DNA of 64,000 nucleotides from Bosea sp. ANAM02 (GTDB taxonomy: Bacteria > Pseudomonadota > Alphaproteobacteria > Rhizobiales > Beijerinckiaceae): positions 462,001 through 526,000 of the forward strand of contig NZ_AP022848.1 of the NCBI RefSeq assembly GCF_011764485.1, given 5' to 3'. Shown here one piece after another: positions 41,907 to 52,910 of this stretch. The position numbers and the translations under genes were made by a program. Numbering within the stretch: the stretch's first letter is position 1; the number at the start of each line of letters is the position of its first letter. The notes beneath the pieces are model-generated. The model was not told where the DNA came from and made no database searches. It saw nothing but the letters and a program-made list of their open reading frames with translations.

Positions 41907-43109
41907 ATGCCTCCGCGCCCACGCAAGCCGATCCCCGTCACCGCCGAACAGGCCCGCCGCATCTGGCTCCATGCCCAGCGGCTCGACCGCCGCGATCCGT
42001 TCGGGGCCGGCCCGGAGGCGGCGCGGGCGGCGGTCGAGCATCTCGGCTATGTCCAGATCGATACGATCAACGTGATCGAGCGCTGCCACCACCATATCCT
42101 CTATGCCCGCATCCCGGCCTATCGCCGTGCCGATCTCGCCCATCTGCAATCGGCCTCGAAGAGCGTCTTCGAATACTGGACGCACGCGCTGGCCTATGTC
42201 CCATCCCGCGACATCCGCTATTTCCTGCCGGCGATGAAGGCGCATCGCGAGGAGCCGAAGCGCTGGTCGGCGGTCGGCGCCCGCGAGGAGACGCGCAAGC
42301 TGCTCCGCCGCATCCGCAAGGACGGGGCGCTGTCGATCCGCGACATCGAGGAGGAGCTGATCGAGAAGGCGCATCTCTGGGCCAGCAAGAAGCCGTCGAA
42401 GGGCCTGCTGGAACGGGCCTTCTACGATGGCGAACTGGCCATTTCGGCACGCTCCGGGATGGTCAAGACCTATGAACTGTTCGACCGGCATTTCCAGTGG
42501 GAGAAGAAGCCGACGCCGGCGAGCGAGCGGCAGATCACCGCCTATCTGCTCGACCGGGCGCTGACGGCGCAGGGGCTGGTCAGTCTCGATTCGATCTGCC
42601 ATCTCGACGCGCCCTCGAAGAAGGCGGTGGACGAGCTGATCGCTGCCCGCGTCAAGCGCAAGGAGCTGGTTCCGGTTGCCGTCGAGGGCGCCGGCAAGAC
42701 GCAGCACTGGGCCCGCCCGGCCGCCCTGGAGCCTCTTCCTGCGCCGGAGGAGACGCTGATCCACATCCTCTCGCCCTTCGATCCGCTGATGATCCAGCGC
42801 AAGCGGGCCAAACTCTTCCTCGACTATGCCCATGTCTTCGAGGCCTATCTGCCGAAGGAGAAGCGGGTTTACGGCTATTTCGGCCTGCCGGTGCTGGCGG
42901 GCGAGCGCGTCGTCGCGGTGCTCGATCTCAAGACAGACCGGGCGGCCGGCAAGCTCCTGATGCAGCAATGGACCTGGCTCGACGATTGCGAGACGCCGGT
43001 GCTGAAGGCTGCGATCGAGGAGGAGCTGCAGCGTTTCGAGCGCTTCCAGCTCGCGCGCGACGAGGCGGTCGCGGAGCCTGAGCCGGAGATCACAAAAATG
43101 CCGGCTTGA
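41907..43109 (+). CDS. AlkZ/YcaQ-like winged-helix DNA glycosylase
   Basis: A 400-residue protein of the HTH_42 family, which includes Streptomyces AlkZ and E. coli YcaQ, glycosylases that unhook interstrand crosslinks and remove bulky N7 adducts. The catalytic Q-x-D motif is visible as GYVQIDTINVIERCHHHILYAR (Gln50, Asp52). The three winged-helix repeats and the YVPSRDIRYFLPAMKAHR and ILSPFDPLMIQRKRAKLFLDYAHVFEAYLPKEKRVYGYFGLPVLAGERVVAVLDLKTDR segments are typical. It would protect DNA from crosslinking agents. It is monocistronic and no biosynthetic cluster is adjacent, so it is likely the housekeeping (YcaQ-like) type. Confidence 0.87.
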   Translation: MPPRPRKPIPVTAEQARRIWLHAQRLDRRDPFGAGPEAARAAVEHLGYVQIDTINVIERCHHHILYARIPAYRRADLAHLQSASKSVFEYWTHALAYVPSRDIRYFLPAMKAHREEPKRWSAVGAREETRKLLRRIRKDGALSIRDIEEELIEKAHLWASKKPSKGLLERAFYDGELAISARSGMVKTYELFDRHFQWEKKPTPASERQITAYLLDRALTAQGLVSLDSICHLDAPSKKAVDELIAARVKRKELVPVAVEGAGKTQHWARPAALEPLPAPEETLIHILSPFDPLMIQRKRAKLFLDYAHVFEAYLPKEKRVYGYFGLPVLAGERVVAVLDLKTDRAAGKLLMQQWTWLDDCETPVLKAAIEEELQRFERFQLARDEAVAEPEPEITKMPA

Positions 43110-43207
43110 TCGGCGCTGTTGCCCGGCCGGGGAGCGGGGCGGACAAGCGGATGACCTGGATGGCGCGACCGGCCGTACCTGCCGGCGACACGGCGGCGGC
43201 TTGAACC

Positions 43208-43918
43208 ATGGCGATCGCACGCCCGTCACGGTTCGCGCTGCCCGCGCCAGGCTTGCCGGTCGCCGCGATCCTGCATGCGGCGCTGCTGGCCTGGCTGGCC
43301 TCGGTCGCGATACAGACTTTCGAGAGCGTCCCGATCACCGAGCAAAGCGTCGAGGTCGAATTGCAGACGCCCGAGGAATTCGAGGCGCTGACCCGGCCGA
43401 AGCCGCCGCCGGTCACCGCTCCCGCGCCTGCGGCACCGCCCTTGCCCGAGGCTCCTCCCAAGCCGGACGAGCCTGCGCCCTCGCCGCAGCCTCCGGCGCC
43501 ACGCCCTCAACCGGCCCCTGCCGAAGCAGACGGCATGGTCCATCCGCCGCGCATGCTGTCGCAGCAGGTACTGGCCAATCGGCGCAGTCGCGAGACCGTG
43601 GCCATGCTGCCGCGGCTCGCGCCGGACGAACGCGTCGAACAGCTCTGCGGGCTGGAGGCGATGGGCCAGATCCATGACTGGCAGCGCGATTTCGAGCCCG
43701 ATCGCGTCACCGCCTATGCGCTGGCCGCCACCCGGCTCTCAGGCCGGGTGCTGACGGCGGAGGGTGCGGCTTTCCGCAGCAGGCAGCATTGGTACGAATT
43801 GCGCTTCGCCTGCACCGTCTCGGCCGACCTGAAGCGCGTCACAGCCTTCGCCTTCCATGTCGGCGGGCCTATTCCAAGGGGACGCTGGGAGGCGCTCGGC
43901 CTGCCGGCCGTCCACTGA
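43208..43918 (+). CDS. DUF930-family protein with N-terminal anchor and proline-rich linker
   Basis: A 236-residue protein. It has one membrane segment (PVAAILHAALLAWLASVAIQ, about 17-36), a short acidic stretch (VEVELQTPEEFEAL), a Pro-rich linker (about 63-108), then a globular periplasmic DUF930 domain (ETVAMLPRLAPDERVEQLCGLEAMGQIHDWQRDFEPDRVTAYALAATRLSG, RFACTVSADLKRVTAFAFHVGGPIP). The layout of anchor, VEL-TPEE and Pro-rich spacer resembles TonB, but the C-terminal domain does not. Function unknown. Its stop is 2 nt from the convergent mutT stop. Confidence 0.8.
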   Translation: MAIARPSRFALPAPGLPVAAILHAALLAWLASVAIQTFESVPITEQSVEVELQTPEEFEALTRPKPPPVTAPAPAAPPLPEAPPKPDEPAPSPQPPAPRPQPAPAEADGMVHPPRMLSQQVLANRRSRETVAMLPRLAPDERVEQLCGLEAMGQIHDWQRDFEPDRVTAYALAATRLSGRVLTAEGAAFRSRQHWYELRFACTVSADLKRVTAFAFHVGGPIPRGRWEALGLPAVH

Positions 43919-43920
43919 GT

Positions 43921-44325
43921 TCAGGCGCCGAGCAGGTCGATCAGCGGCGGGATCAGCGGCTCGTCGGCGGGCGGCATGGCGAGATCGCGCAGCTTGCCGG
44001 GGCGGACCCATTTCAGCGCCTGGCCCTCGCGGGACATGGCCGTGCCCTGCCAGCGGCGGCAGATATAGAGCGGCATCAGCAGGTGGAATTCGGGATAGGC
44101 GTAGCTGGCGAAGGTCAGCGGCGCGAGGCAGTTCTCCTTCACAGTGATGCCGAGTTCCTCGGAGAGCTCGCGGATCAGCGCCGGCTCCGGCCGCTCGCCC
44201 GCTTCGAGCTTGCCGCCGGGGAATTCCCAAAGGCCTGCCAGCGCCTTGTCTTCAGGGCGCTGGGTGACGAGGACGCGGCTATCGGCATCGATCAGGGCGC
44301 AGGCGACGACGAGGAGCAGCTTCAC
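43921..44325 (-). CDS. mutT: 8-oxo-dGTP diphosphatase (MutT), Nudix
   Basis: A 134-residue Nudix hydrolase. The Nudix box spans residues 37-59 (GGKLEAGERPEPALIRELSEELG), matching G-x5-E-x7-R-E-x-x-E-E-x-G completely. It starts LLVVACALIDADSRVLVTQRP and has GLWEFPGG, as in MutT proteins that remove oxidised guanine nucleotides from the pool. It lies 8 nt from the preceding lipoprotein gene (same strand). In many relatives mutT and argJ are neighbours, as here. Confidence 0.9.
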   Translation of the reverse strand: MKLLLVVACALIDADSRVLVTQRPEDKALAGLWEFPGGKLEAGERPEPALIRELSEELGITVKENCLAPLTFASYAYPEFHLLMPLYICRRWQGTAMSREGQALKWVRPGKLRDLAMPPADEPLIPPLIDLLGA

Positions 44326-44333
44326 GGGGTATC

Positions 44334-44846
44334 TCAGTTGCCGGAGAGGATGACCTGAACGGGCTCGGTTTCCTTGCCCGTCAGCGTGACGCTGTCATAG
44401 ACCGAGCCGCCCTCGCGCGTGAAGGCCGTCTCCTCGCCCCAGATCACCTGCGTGGTCAGGAAGTAAGTGCCGGGCGCGACCTTGTCGAAGGCGAAGCGGC
44501 CATTGGCCTCGGCCTTGGTCGTGCGGGTATACTCGGAATAAGCGGGGTCGGCGCCGTCATCGCGCGGATAGGCGCTGTGCGGCACGTATTTGGCCTTGCC
44601 ATAGAAATTGGCGAAGCGCTCGCGGGCGAAGGCCGTGGCGGGGATCAGGCGCACGACCTGCCCGGCCGCATTGACGACCACGCCGCTCGGCTTGGTCCGG
44701 AAGGCATGGCCGGTTATGACGCCCGTGCCGGCCTTCCGGATGAAGGCGGCCTCTTCGGTCGAGAAGGCCACGGTCGCCGGCTTGCGCTCGACGCAACCGG
44801 CCGTGATGGCACTCAGCAGCAGCGCCGCCGTGATCCCGATCCTCAT
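44334..44846 (-). CDS. Lipoprotein with a carboxypeptidase-regulatory-like domain
   Basis: A 170-residue protein beginning MRIGITAALLLSAITAGC, a lipoprotein signal with lipidated Cys18. The mature part resembles a Cna-B/carboxypeptidase-regulatory beta-sandwich (GVITGHAFRTKPSGVVVNAAGQVVRLIPAT ... ANGRFAFDKVAPGTYFLTTQVIW). No catalytic residues are recognisable. It sits between argJ and mutT on the same strand. Function unknown; periplasmic binding or structural role is possible. Confidence 0.72.
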   Translation of the reverse strand: MRIGITAALLLSAITAGCVERKPATVAFSTEEAAFIRKAGTGVITGHAFRTKPSGVVVNAAGQVVRLIPATAFARERFANFYGKAKYVPHSAYPRDDGADPAYSEYTRTTKAEANGRFAFDKVAPGTYFLTTQVIWGEETAFTREGGSVYDSVTLTGKETEPVQVILSGN

Positions 44847-44953
44847 GAAGCCCCCACCCGACGCGGCGCCATCGTCACCAGGAAGGCGCCGGTCAGGATG
44901 ATGCAGTCCTCGGGACGCTGCCGCAACTTCGAATCTCGGCCGGAGCAGGTGCT

Positions 44954-46204
44954 TCAGGAGCGGTAGTCGCCATTGATCTCGACATAGGCCTTGGTCAGGT
45001 CGCAGGTCCAGACCGTGGCCTTGCCGCGTCCCAGCCCGAGATCGGCGGTGATGACGATATTATCGCCCTTCATGTAGTCGGAGACCGCGACCTCGTCATA
45101 GGACGGCGCGCGGGCGCCCTGCCTGGCCACGACAATGTCGCCGAAGCCGATGTCGAGCCTGTCGCGATCGGCCGGCTCGCCGGCCTTGCCGACGGCCATG
45201 ACGACGCGGCCCCAGTTGGCGTCCTCGCCGGCAATCGCGGTCTTGACCAGCGGCGAGTTGGCGATCGAGAGCGCGACGCGCTTGGCCGAGCGGGCGGAAG
45301 CCGCGCCGGTGACGCGCACCTCGACGAACTTGCGGGCGCCTTCGCCGTCCTTGCAGACGAGATGGGCGAGCTCCAGCAGGATCGAATTCAGCGCGCGCTT
45401 GAAGCCTGAAAGGCGAGCGTCGTTGATTTCGGTGATCGCCGGCACGCCGCGGGCAGCGGCCTTGCCGGTGGCGAAGAGCATCAGCGTGTCCGAGGTCGAG
45501 GTGTCGCTGTCCACGGTGACCGCGTTGAACGAGCCCTTCACGCCCTTGGAGAGCAGGGCCTGCAGCACGGGAGCGGCGATCGGCGCATCGGTGAAGACGA
45601 AGGAGAGCATCGTCGCCATGTCCGGCGCGATCATGCCGGCGCCCTTGGCGATGCCGGCGATGACGACGTCCCTGCCGTCGATCCTGGCCTTGCGGGTCAG
45701 CGCCTTCGGGAAGGTATCGGTGGTCATGATCGCGCGGGCGGCGTCGATCCAGGGGCCGTCGGCGGCACGCTTCGCGCATGCGTCGAGCACGCCCTTGAAC
45801 TTGGTCGCGTCGAGCGGCTCGCCGATCACGCCGGTCGAGGCGATGAAGACCTCCTGCGGCTTGCATCCAGCCGCCTTGGCGGCGATCTCGGCGGTGAGCT
45901 TGACCGCGTCACGGCCTTTGAGGCCGGTGAAGGCATTGGCATTGCCGGAATTGACGACGACGGCGCGGGCGGAGCCTTGGGCGAGGTTCTCGCGGCACCA
46001 GTCGACCGGGGCAGAGGGGCATTTCGAGCGGGTGAAGACGCCGGCGACCTGCGTGCCCTCGTCGAGCAGTGCGAACCAGACGTCCTGGCGGCCCTTGTAG
46101 CGGATTCCGGCCTCGGCGGTGGCGAAGCGCACGCCCGGAATCGGCGGAACCTTGGGCTGGCGCTTCGGCGCGAGCGGGGAAACGGGGACATCCTTGCCGG
46201 CCAT
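44954..46204 (-). CDS. argJ: Bifunctional ornithine acetyltransferase / N-acetylglutamate synthase
   Basis: A 416-residue enzyme of arginine synthesis that moves the acetyl group from N-acetylornithine to glutamate, recycling acetate. The self-cleavage site [16 protein letters not shown] is intact: Ala197-Thr198, with Thr198 the nucleophile of the beta chain. Other landmarks are [29 protein letters not shown] and the C-terminal EINGDYRS. Because glutamate N-acetylation cannot be read from sequence, the second activity is presumed. It lies downstream of the parvulin gene and is separated from it by a terminator. Confidence 0.96.
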   Translation of the reverse strand: MAGKDVPVSPLAPKRQPKVPPIPGVRFATAEAGIRYKGRQDVWFALLDEGTQVAGVFTRSKCPSAPVDWCRENLAQGSARAVVVNSGNANAFTGLKGRDAVKLTAEIAAKAAGCKPQEVFIASTGVIGEPLDATKFKGVLDACAKRAADGPWIDAARAIMTTDTFPKALTRKARIDGRDVVIAGIAKGAGMIAPDMATMLSFVFTDAPIAAPVLQALLSKGVKGSFNAVTVDSDTSTSDTLMLFATGKAAARGVPAITEINDARLSGFKRALNSILLELAHLVCKDGEGARKFVEVRVTGAASARSAKRVALSIANSPLVKTAIAGEDANWGRVVMAVGKAGEPADRDRLDIGFGDIVVARQGARAPSYDEVAVSDYMKGDNIVITADLGLGRGKATVWTCDLTKAYVEINGDYRS

Positions 46205-46311
46205 CGGGCTTCCTCCTGCGGAGCGCTGCTGAGGGGCCGGCGAATCGTGCGATCGCCGGGCAGCGCATCTCGTTCAAAAGCCCTCTGCCGCAGGCCGATG
46301 ACGAAAACAAG

Positions 46312-46336
46312 AAGGGCGGCCGCAAGGGCCGCCCTT
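46312..46336 (-). terminator. Intrinsic terminator after the peptidyl-prolyl isomerase gene
   Basis: On the minus strand AAGGGCGGCC / GGCCGCCCTT form a 10-bp stem (46327-46336 with 46312-46321), followed by TTGTTTTC. It lies 28 nt after the isomerase stop and before argJ. Confidence 0.8.
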
Positions 46337-46363
46337 CAAAATCGCGTGGTATGAGCGAAATGC

Positions 46364-47221
46364 TCAGTTCTTCTTCGACTCGGCCGGCTTAGCTGCGTCC
46401 GGAGCAGGCGTGGCGGACGTCGCCGGCTTGTCGAGGCGCTCGACCTTGGCCTTCTCGCGCAGGGACAGCACGATGTCCTGCTGGGCCTTGCGCTCGAGAT
46501 ACTGGTCGATCTGCGGCTTCACCGCGGCGAAGTCCGGCAGCGGCTTGGAGCGCTTGTCCTCCAGCTTGATGACGTGCCAGCCGAACTGGCTCTTCACCGG
46601 CTCGGAAATCTCGCCCTTTTTCAGCTTGAAGGCGGCCTCGGCGAATTCCGGCACCATACGGTCCTTGGTGAACCAGCCAAGATCGCCGCCTTCCTTGCCC
46701 GAACCCGGGTCCTTGGACAGCTCGGCCGCGACCTTGGCGAAATCCTCGCCCTTCTTCAGCCGCTCGACGGCCGCCTTGGCCTGCGCCTCATCCTCGACGA
46801 GGATGTGGCGGGCATGGGCTTCCTCTTCGGGCGTCATCGCCTTGGTGGTGTCGTCGAAGAGCTTCTTGGCGGCCTCGGACGTGACGGCCTTCTTGCCCTC
46901 GCGGGTCAGGTATTCGTCGAGCAGCACCTTCTCGCGGTAATAGGCGAGGCGGGCGGCGAAATCGGGCGTGTCGCCGATCTTGGCCTCGGTCGCGGCCTTG
47001 GCGCCGAGCTTGAGGTCGACGAGATAGTTGATCACCTCGTCGCGCTTGCGCTCCTCGGGGAGCTGGGCGAGGCGCTCGCCGAGATCCTCGCTCGCGAGCT
47101 GGACGTCCTTCTCGGTGATGGCGATGCCGTCGACCTTGGCCACGACCTTGTCGGCCTGGGCGAAGGCCGGGCCCGCCAGCAGCGCGAAGCCGAGGACGGC
47201 GATGAAACGGGCTGAGTTCAT
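46364..47221 (-). CDS. Periplasmic parvulin-type peptidyl-prolyl isomerase
   Basis: A 285-residue exported folding factor. The signal peptide is [22 protein letters not shown]. An N-terminal SurA-like helical part ([48 protein letters not shown]) leads to a parvulin domain ([88 protein letters not shown], about 134-222), complete with the active-site HILV and GWHVI strands. The C-terminus is Ala/Pro/Lys-rich. It belongs to the PpiD/PrsA/SurA-like group common in Hyphomicrobiales. It diverges from secA, a sensible pairing with protein export. Confidence 0.92.
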   Translation of the reverse strand: MNSARFIAVLGFALLAGPAFAQADKVVAKVDGIAITEKDVQLASEDLGERLAQLPEERKRDEVINYLVDLKLGAKAATEAKIGDTPDFAARLAYYREKVLLDEYLTREGKKAVTSEAAKKLFDDTTKAMTPEEEAHARHILVEDEAQAKAAVERLKKGEDFAKVAAELSKDPGSGKEGGDLGWFTKDRMVPEFAEAAFKLKKGEISEPVKSQFGWHVIKLEDKRSKPLPDFAAVKPQIDQYLERKAQQDIVLSLREKAKVERLDKPATSATPAPDAAKPAESKKN

Positions 47222-47582
47222 GGATGACGGCCTTTCGTCGGAAACCGAGGCGGTTTGGCGGCTGCACTGCCCGATGAACGCGGCAAAGGCAAGGCGGTTC
47301 AGGCGATTACGGCGGGCGATCACGAAAGCTTTTCACCGGCCCCGATGCCGCAGCGTCGTGCGATCTCGCTGCAGGCTCTTGGAAGAGGGGCGGAAAAACC
47401 CCACATCCGGAGCCGAATTCACTTGCCGTTTCGCGGCCGATTGGTCGAAACGCACGCTGGACCCTGCCCGCGCACGCGTCTAAACACGCGGTCGCAATTT
47501 CGAGAATACCGAACCTCCGGTTCGCGCGCGACAAGCGGTACGCGCCGGCCGGGGGCTCAACGCATCACCTGAAAGGCCCAAC
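47222..47582. other. Divergent intergenic region between the isomerase gene and secA
   Basis: 361 nt without a gene on either strand that I can support. It must hold promoters for both genes. The only structure I see is a small hairpin, CGAACC-TCC-GGTTCG (47510-47524), in the secA leader, about 60 nt before its start. There is no sign of a SecM-like leader peptide. Confidence 0.5.
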
Positions 47583-50357
<2,775 letters not shown>

Positions 50358-50716
50358 GGCAGGGCCTTCCTGAATGCGTGCGCTGCCCGGCCCTGCGCCG
50401 GGCATCGTCGTTTCAGGGCGAGCCACCCTCGTCACTCCGGGGCGCGCCGCAGGCGCGAACACGGAAACCACGACTGGGTGAAAGCTTGCGACCATGCTTT
50501 TGAAAGTGGGCTCACCCGGTCGTGGGTTCCGGGTTCTTCGTTCCGCGAAGCCCCCGAATGACAAGCGTGGTTCTGACCGCGAACGATTCCGCCATTGCCA
50601 CGATCTTATGACTTGGTCGCTCCTGCGCCGGATCGACGCATGAATTGTTCGCACCTTATTTACGCCTCGGTAACACTCTCCTTTTCATTTTGGCCGCCAT
50701 GAAAGGAGATGAGACC
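50358..50716. repeat. secA-ialB intergenic region with an inverted-repeat element
   Basis: 359 nt with no supportable gene. First a hairpin, TGCCCGGC-CCT-GCGCCGGGCA (around 50386-50405), may act as the secA terminator, though it lacks a T-run. Then an inverted-repeat element from GTCACTCCGGGG (50431) to CCCCCGAATGAC (50562) follows: its inner arms pair GGAAACCACGACTGGGTGA with TCACCCGGTCGTGGGTTCC. This resembles other dispersed palindromic units in the window. The promoter of the next gene should lie in the final 100 nt. Confidence 0.6.
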
Positions 50717-51232
50717 ATGTTCAAGACAGCGCTTTCGGCCGCCTGCCTCGCTATCCTGACGGGCACCTGCGTCCAGGCGGCGAGCCCGCAATCGCTGGGC
50801 CAGTTCGGGGATTGGAACGCGGCCACATACGCCAAGGGCGATCTGTCGCGTTGCTTCATCATGAGCAAGCCTTCGGCGGAAGAGCCGTCCAATTTGCGTC
50901 ATGGCGAAGTCTTCTTCTTCGTGCAGACCGGCACCAAGGCTTCGGATACGGAATCGAGCTTCCAGACGGGTTACGATTTCGCCCGCGATTCGGTGGTCAC
51001 TGTCACGATCGGCGACGACAGCTTCCGCATGCTGACCGAGGGCAGCAATGCCTGGCTGGAACGGCTGGAGCGGGAGCCCGCGCTGCTCGCGGCGATGCGG
51101 GCCGGCAGCACCATGACGCTGGAGGCGCGCTCCCTGCGCGGCAACACCACCACCTACACGTTCTCGCTCGCGGGCGTGACCGCGGCCTCGCGGATGCTGG
51201 CGCGCTGCGACACCAACGCGACGCAGAGCTGA
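50717..51232 (+). CDS. Invasion-associated locus B (IalB) family protein
   Basis: A 171-residue exported protein: signal peptide MFKTALSAACLAILTGTCVQA, then SPQSLGQFGDWNAATYAKGDLSRCFIMSKPSAEEPSNLRHGEVFFFVQ, the IalB-family opening with GDW and C-x-I/M. Further on it has SFQTGYDFA, VTIGDDSFRMLTEGSNAWLE and MTLEARSLRGNTTTYTFSLAGVTAA. Cys45 and a C-terminal cysteine (RCDTNATQS) may form a disulfide. The name comes from Bartonella, but the family is widespread in free-living alphaproteobacteria and its biochemical role is unknown. The ribosome site AAGGAGATGAG is excellent. Confidence 0.9.
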   Translation: MFKTALSAACLAILTGTCVQAASPQSLGQFGDWNAATYAKGDLSRCFIMSKPSAEEPSNLRHGEVFFFVQTGTKASDTESSFQTGYDFARDSVVTVTIGDDSFRMLTEGSNAWLERLEREPALLAAMRAGSTMTLEARSLRGNTTTYTFSLAGVTAASRMLARCDTNATQS

Positions 51233-51363
51233 GGCTGGTTTCGGGAGCGAGCCGCCGCCACGCGCGGCTCGCTCCAGGCCGCCATGCTTGCATCCGTCCC
51301 TCGCAGACGCCAGTTTGATCGTCCTGTGAGCGTGTCGGCACAGCGGTGCCGCGGGGGGACGAG

Positions 51364-52347
51364 ATGGATGTGTCGGGCTTCAATATCGCCGTGTTCGTCA
51401 TCGTGGCGCTGGTCATCCTGACGATCGCACGCGGTGTCCGAACGGTTCCTCAAGGCTACAACTATACCGTCGAGCGCTTCGGCCGCTATTCGCGCACGCT
51501 GAGCGCCGGCCTCGGCCTGATCGTGCCCTATATCGACCGCATCGGCCACAAGGTGAATGTCATGGAGCAGGTGCTCGACATTCCCTCGCAGGAGGCGATC
51601 ACCCGGGACAATGCCGGCGTGCGTATCGATGCCGCCGCCTTCTTCCAGGTCCTCGACGCCGCCAAGGCCTGCTATGAGGTCGCCTCGCTCAACGAGGCGC
51701 TGATGGTCCTGACCATGACCAATATCCGCACGGTCGTCGGCTCGATGGACCTCGATCAATTGCTGTCGCATCGCGACGAGATCAACGAGCGGCTGCTGCG
51801 GGTTATGGATGCCGCCGCCTCGCCCTGGGGCGTCAAGGTCACGCGCATCGAGATCCGCGACATCCTGCCGCCGGCCGATATCGCCGGCGCGATGAACAGG
51901 CAGATGAAGGCCGAGCGCGAGAAGCGCGCCGCCGTGCTCGAAGCCGAAGGCCTGCGGCAGGCGGAGATCCTGAAGGCCGAGGGCCAGAAGCAGTCCCAGA
52001 TCCTCGCCGCGGAGGGCCGCAAGGAAGCGGCTTTGCGGGACGCCGAAGCGCGCGAGCGGCTGGCGCAGGCGGAAGCCACCGCCACCGCCATGGTCTCGGA
52101 AGCGATCGGCAAGGGCGATATCCAGGCCGCCAACTTCCTGATCGCGGAACGCTATACCGACGCGCTGAAGTCGATCGCCTCCAGCCACAACAGCAAGGTC
52201 GTGATCGTGCCGATCGAGGCGGCCTCGCTCGCCGGCACGGTCGGCGGCATCGCGCAGCTCACCAAGGCCGTGTTCGGCGAGGATGCGTCGGGTCAGCGCC
52301 GCAATGGCGCCGGCTCGGTGCCGCCCTCCGGCCGCCTCGGCGCCTGA
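51364..52347 (+). CDS. SPFH/band-7 membrane protein (paraslipin/QmcA type)
   Basis: A 327-residue stomatin-like protein. It has an N-terminal membrane segment (FNIAVFVIVALVILTIARGV), then the SPFH domain (TVPQGYNYTVERFGRYSRTLSAGLGLIVPYIDRIGHKVNVMEQVLDIPSQEAITRDNAGVRIDA), then a coiled coil rich in AEAEG/KAEG repeats (about 195-250) that drives oligomer formation. The proteins form large rings in membrane microdomains and can modulate FtsH-type proteolysis. The ATG at 51364 follows GGGGGGAC. It is co-transcribed with the NfeD gene 12 nt downstream, the classical pairing. Confidence 0.94.
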   Translation: MDVSGFNIAVFVIVALVILTIARGVRTVPQGYNYTVERFGRYSRTLSAGLGLIVPYIDRIGHKVNVMEQVLDIPSQEAITRDNAGVRIDAAAFFQVLDAAKACYEVASLNEALMVLTMTNIRTVVGSMDLDQLLSHRDEINERLLRVMDAAASPWGVKVTRIEIRDILPPADIAGAMNRQMKAEREKRAAVLEAEGLRQAEILKAEGQKQSQILAAEGRKEAALRDAEARERLAQAEATATAMVSEAIGKGDIQAANFLIAERYTDALKSIASSHNSKVVIVPIEAASLAGTVGGIAQLTKAVFGEDASGQRRNGAGSVPPSGRLGA

Positions 52348-52359
52348 GCGGAGGCGATC

Positions 52360-52806
52360 GTGCTCGACTGGATCGCGAATTTCGGGGGCTGGGGCTGGGC
52401 CATTCTCGGGCTCATGCTGATCGGCGGCGAGATCCTGGCGCCGGGTGTCTTCCTGATCTGGCTCGGGCTGGCGGCGCTCCTCACCGGTGCCGTGGTCGGC
52501 CTTTTCGGCATCGGCTGGCAGGCAGCGATGCTGGTCTTCGCGGTGCTGGCAGGCGCCAGCGTCCTCGCTGGGCGCCTCCTCACACGCCGCAAGGGCGAGG
52601 AGCCGGACGCGGCGACCGGGCTCAACGATCGCGGCCGCCAGCTCATCGGCAAGGTCTTCCGGCTGGAGACGACGATGGCCGGCGGCGAGGGGCGGGTGCG
52701 CGTCGGCGATTCGTCCTGGCGCATCGTCGGCCCGGAGCTTCTCGCCGGAGCCGAGGTCAAGGTGGTGAGGGTCGAAGGCTCGACTCTGGTCGTCGAGAAG
52801 GCCTGA
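52360..52806 (+). CDS. NfeD-family membrane protein
   Basis: A 148-residue protein, the partner of the SPFH protein before it. It has two to three membrane helices (GWGWAILGLMLIGGEILAPGVFLIWLGLAALLTGAVVGLFGIGWQAAMLVFAVLAGASVLAG) and then a cytoplasmic OB-fold (LIGKVFRLETTMAGGEGRVRVGDSSWRIVGPELLAGAEVKVVRVEGSTLVVEK). The start is GTG at 52360, supported by GGAGG 6 nt before it and by the fit to the family N-terminus. This is the short NfeD form without the protease domain. Confidence 0.92.
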   Translation: MLDWIANFGGWGWAILGLMLIGGEILAPGVFLIWLGLAALLTGAVVGLFGIGWQAAMLVFAVLAGASVLAGRLLTRRKGEEPDAATGLNDRGRQLIGKVFRLETTMAGGEGRVRVGDSSWRIVGPELLAGAEVKVVRVEGSTLVVEKA

Positions 52807-52910
52807 ACCCCGTCATGAGGTTTTTGCATCCGCCGCGCGGTTTTTCGTAGCAGCGTTGCGCCCGGGGCGTTGGCCTCGCGGGCTGGGAGGACTATAGCAG
52901 CCGCTCCTCC

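Noticed and set aside
41907..43109. Self-resistance glycosylase of a genotoxin cluster (AlkZ in the azinomycin pathway)
   Set aside because: No biosynthetic genes are adjacent; the housekeeping YcaQ-like role is the simpler reading.
47222..47582. SecM-like regulatory peptide before secA
   Set aside because: No short frame with a ribosome site, signal sequence and arrest-like motif was found in the gap.
52834..52847. CCGCGCGG followed by TTTTT as a terminator of the SPFH-NfeD operon
   Set aside because: The stem is only four base pairs without a proper loop; too weak to list.
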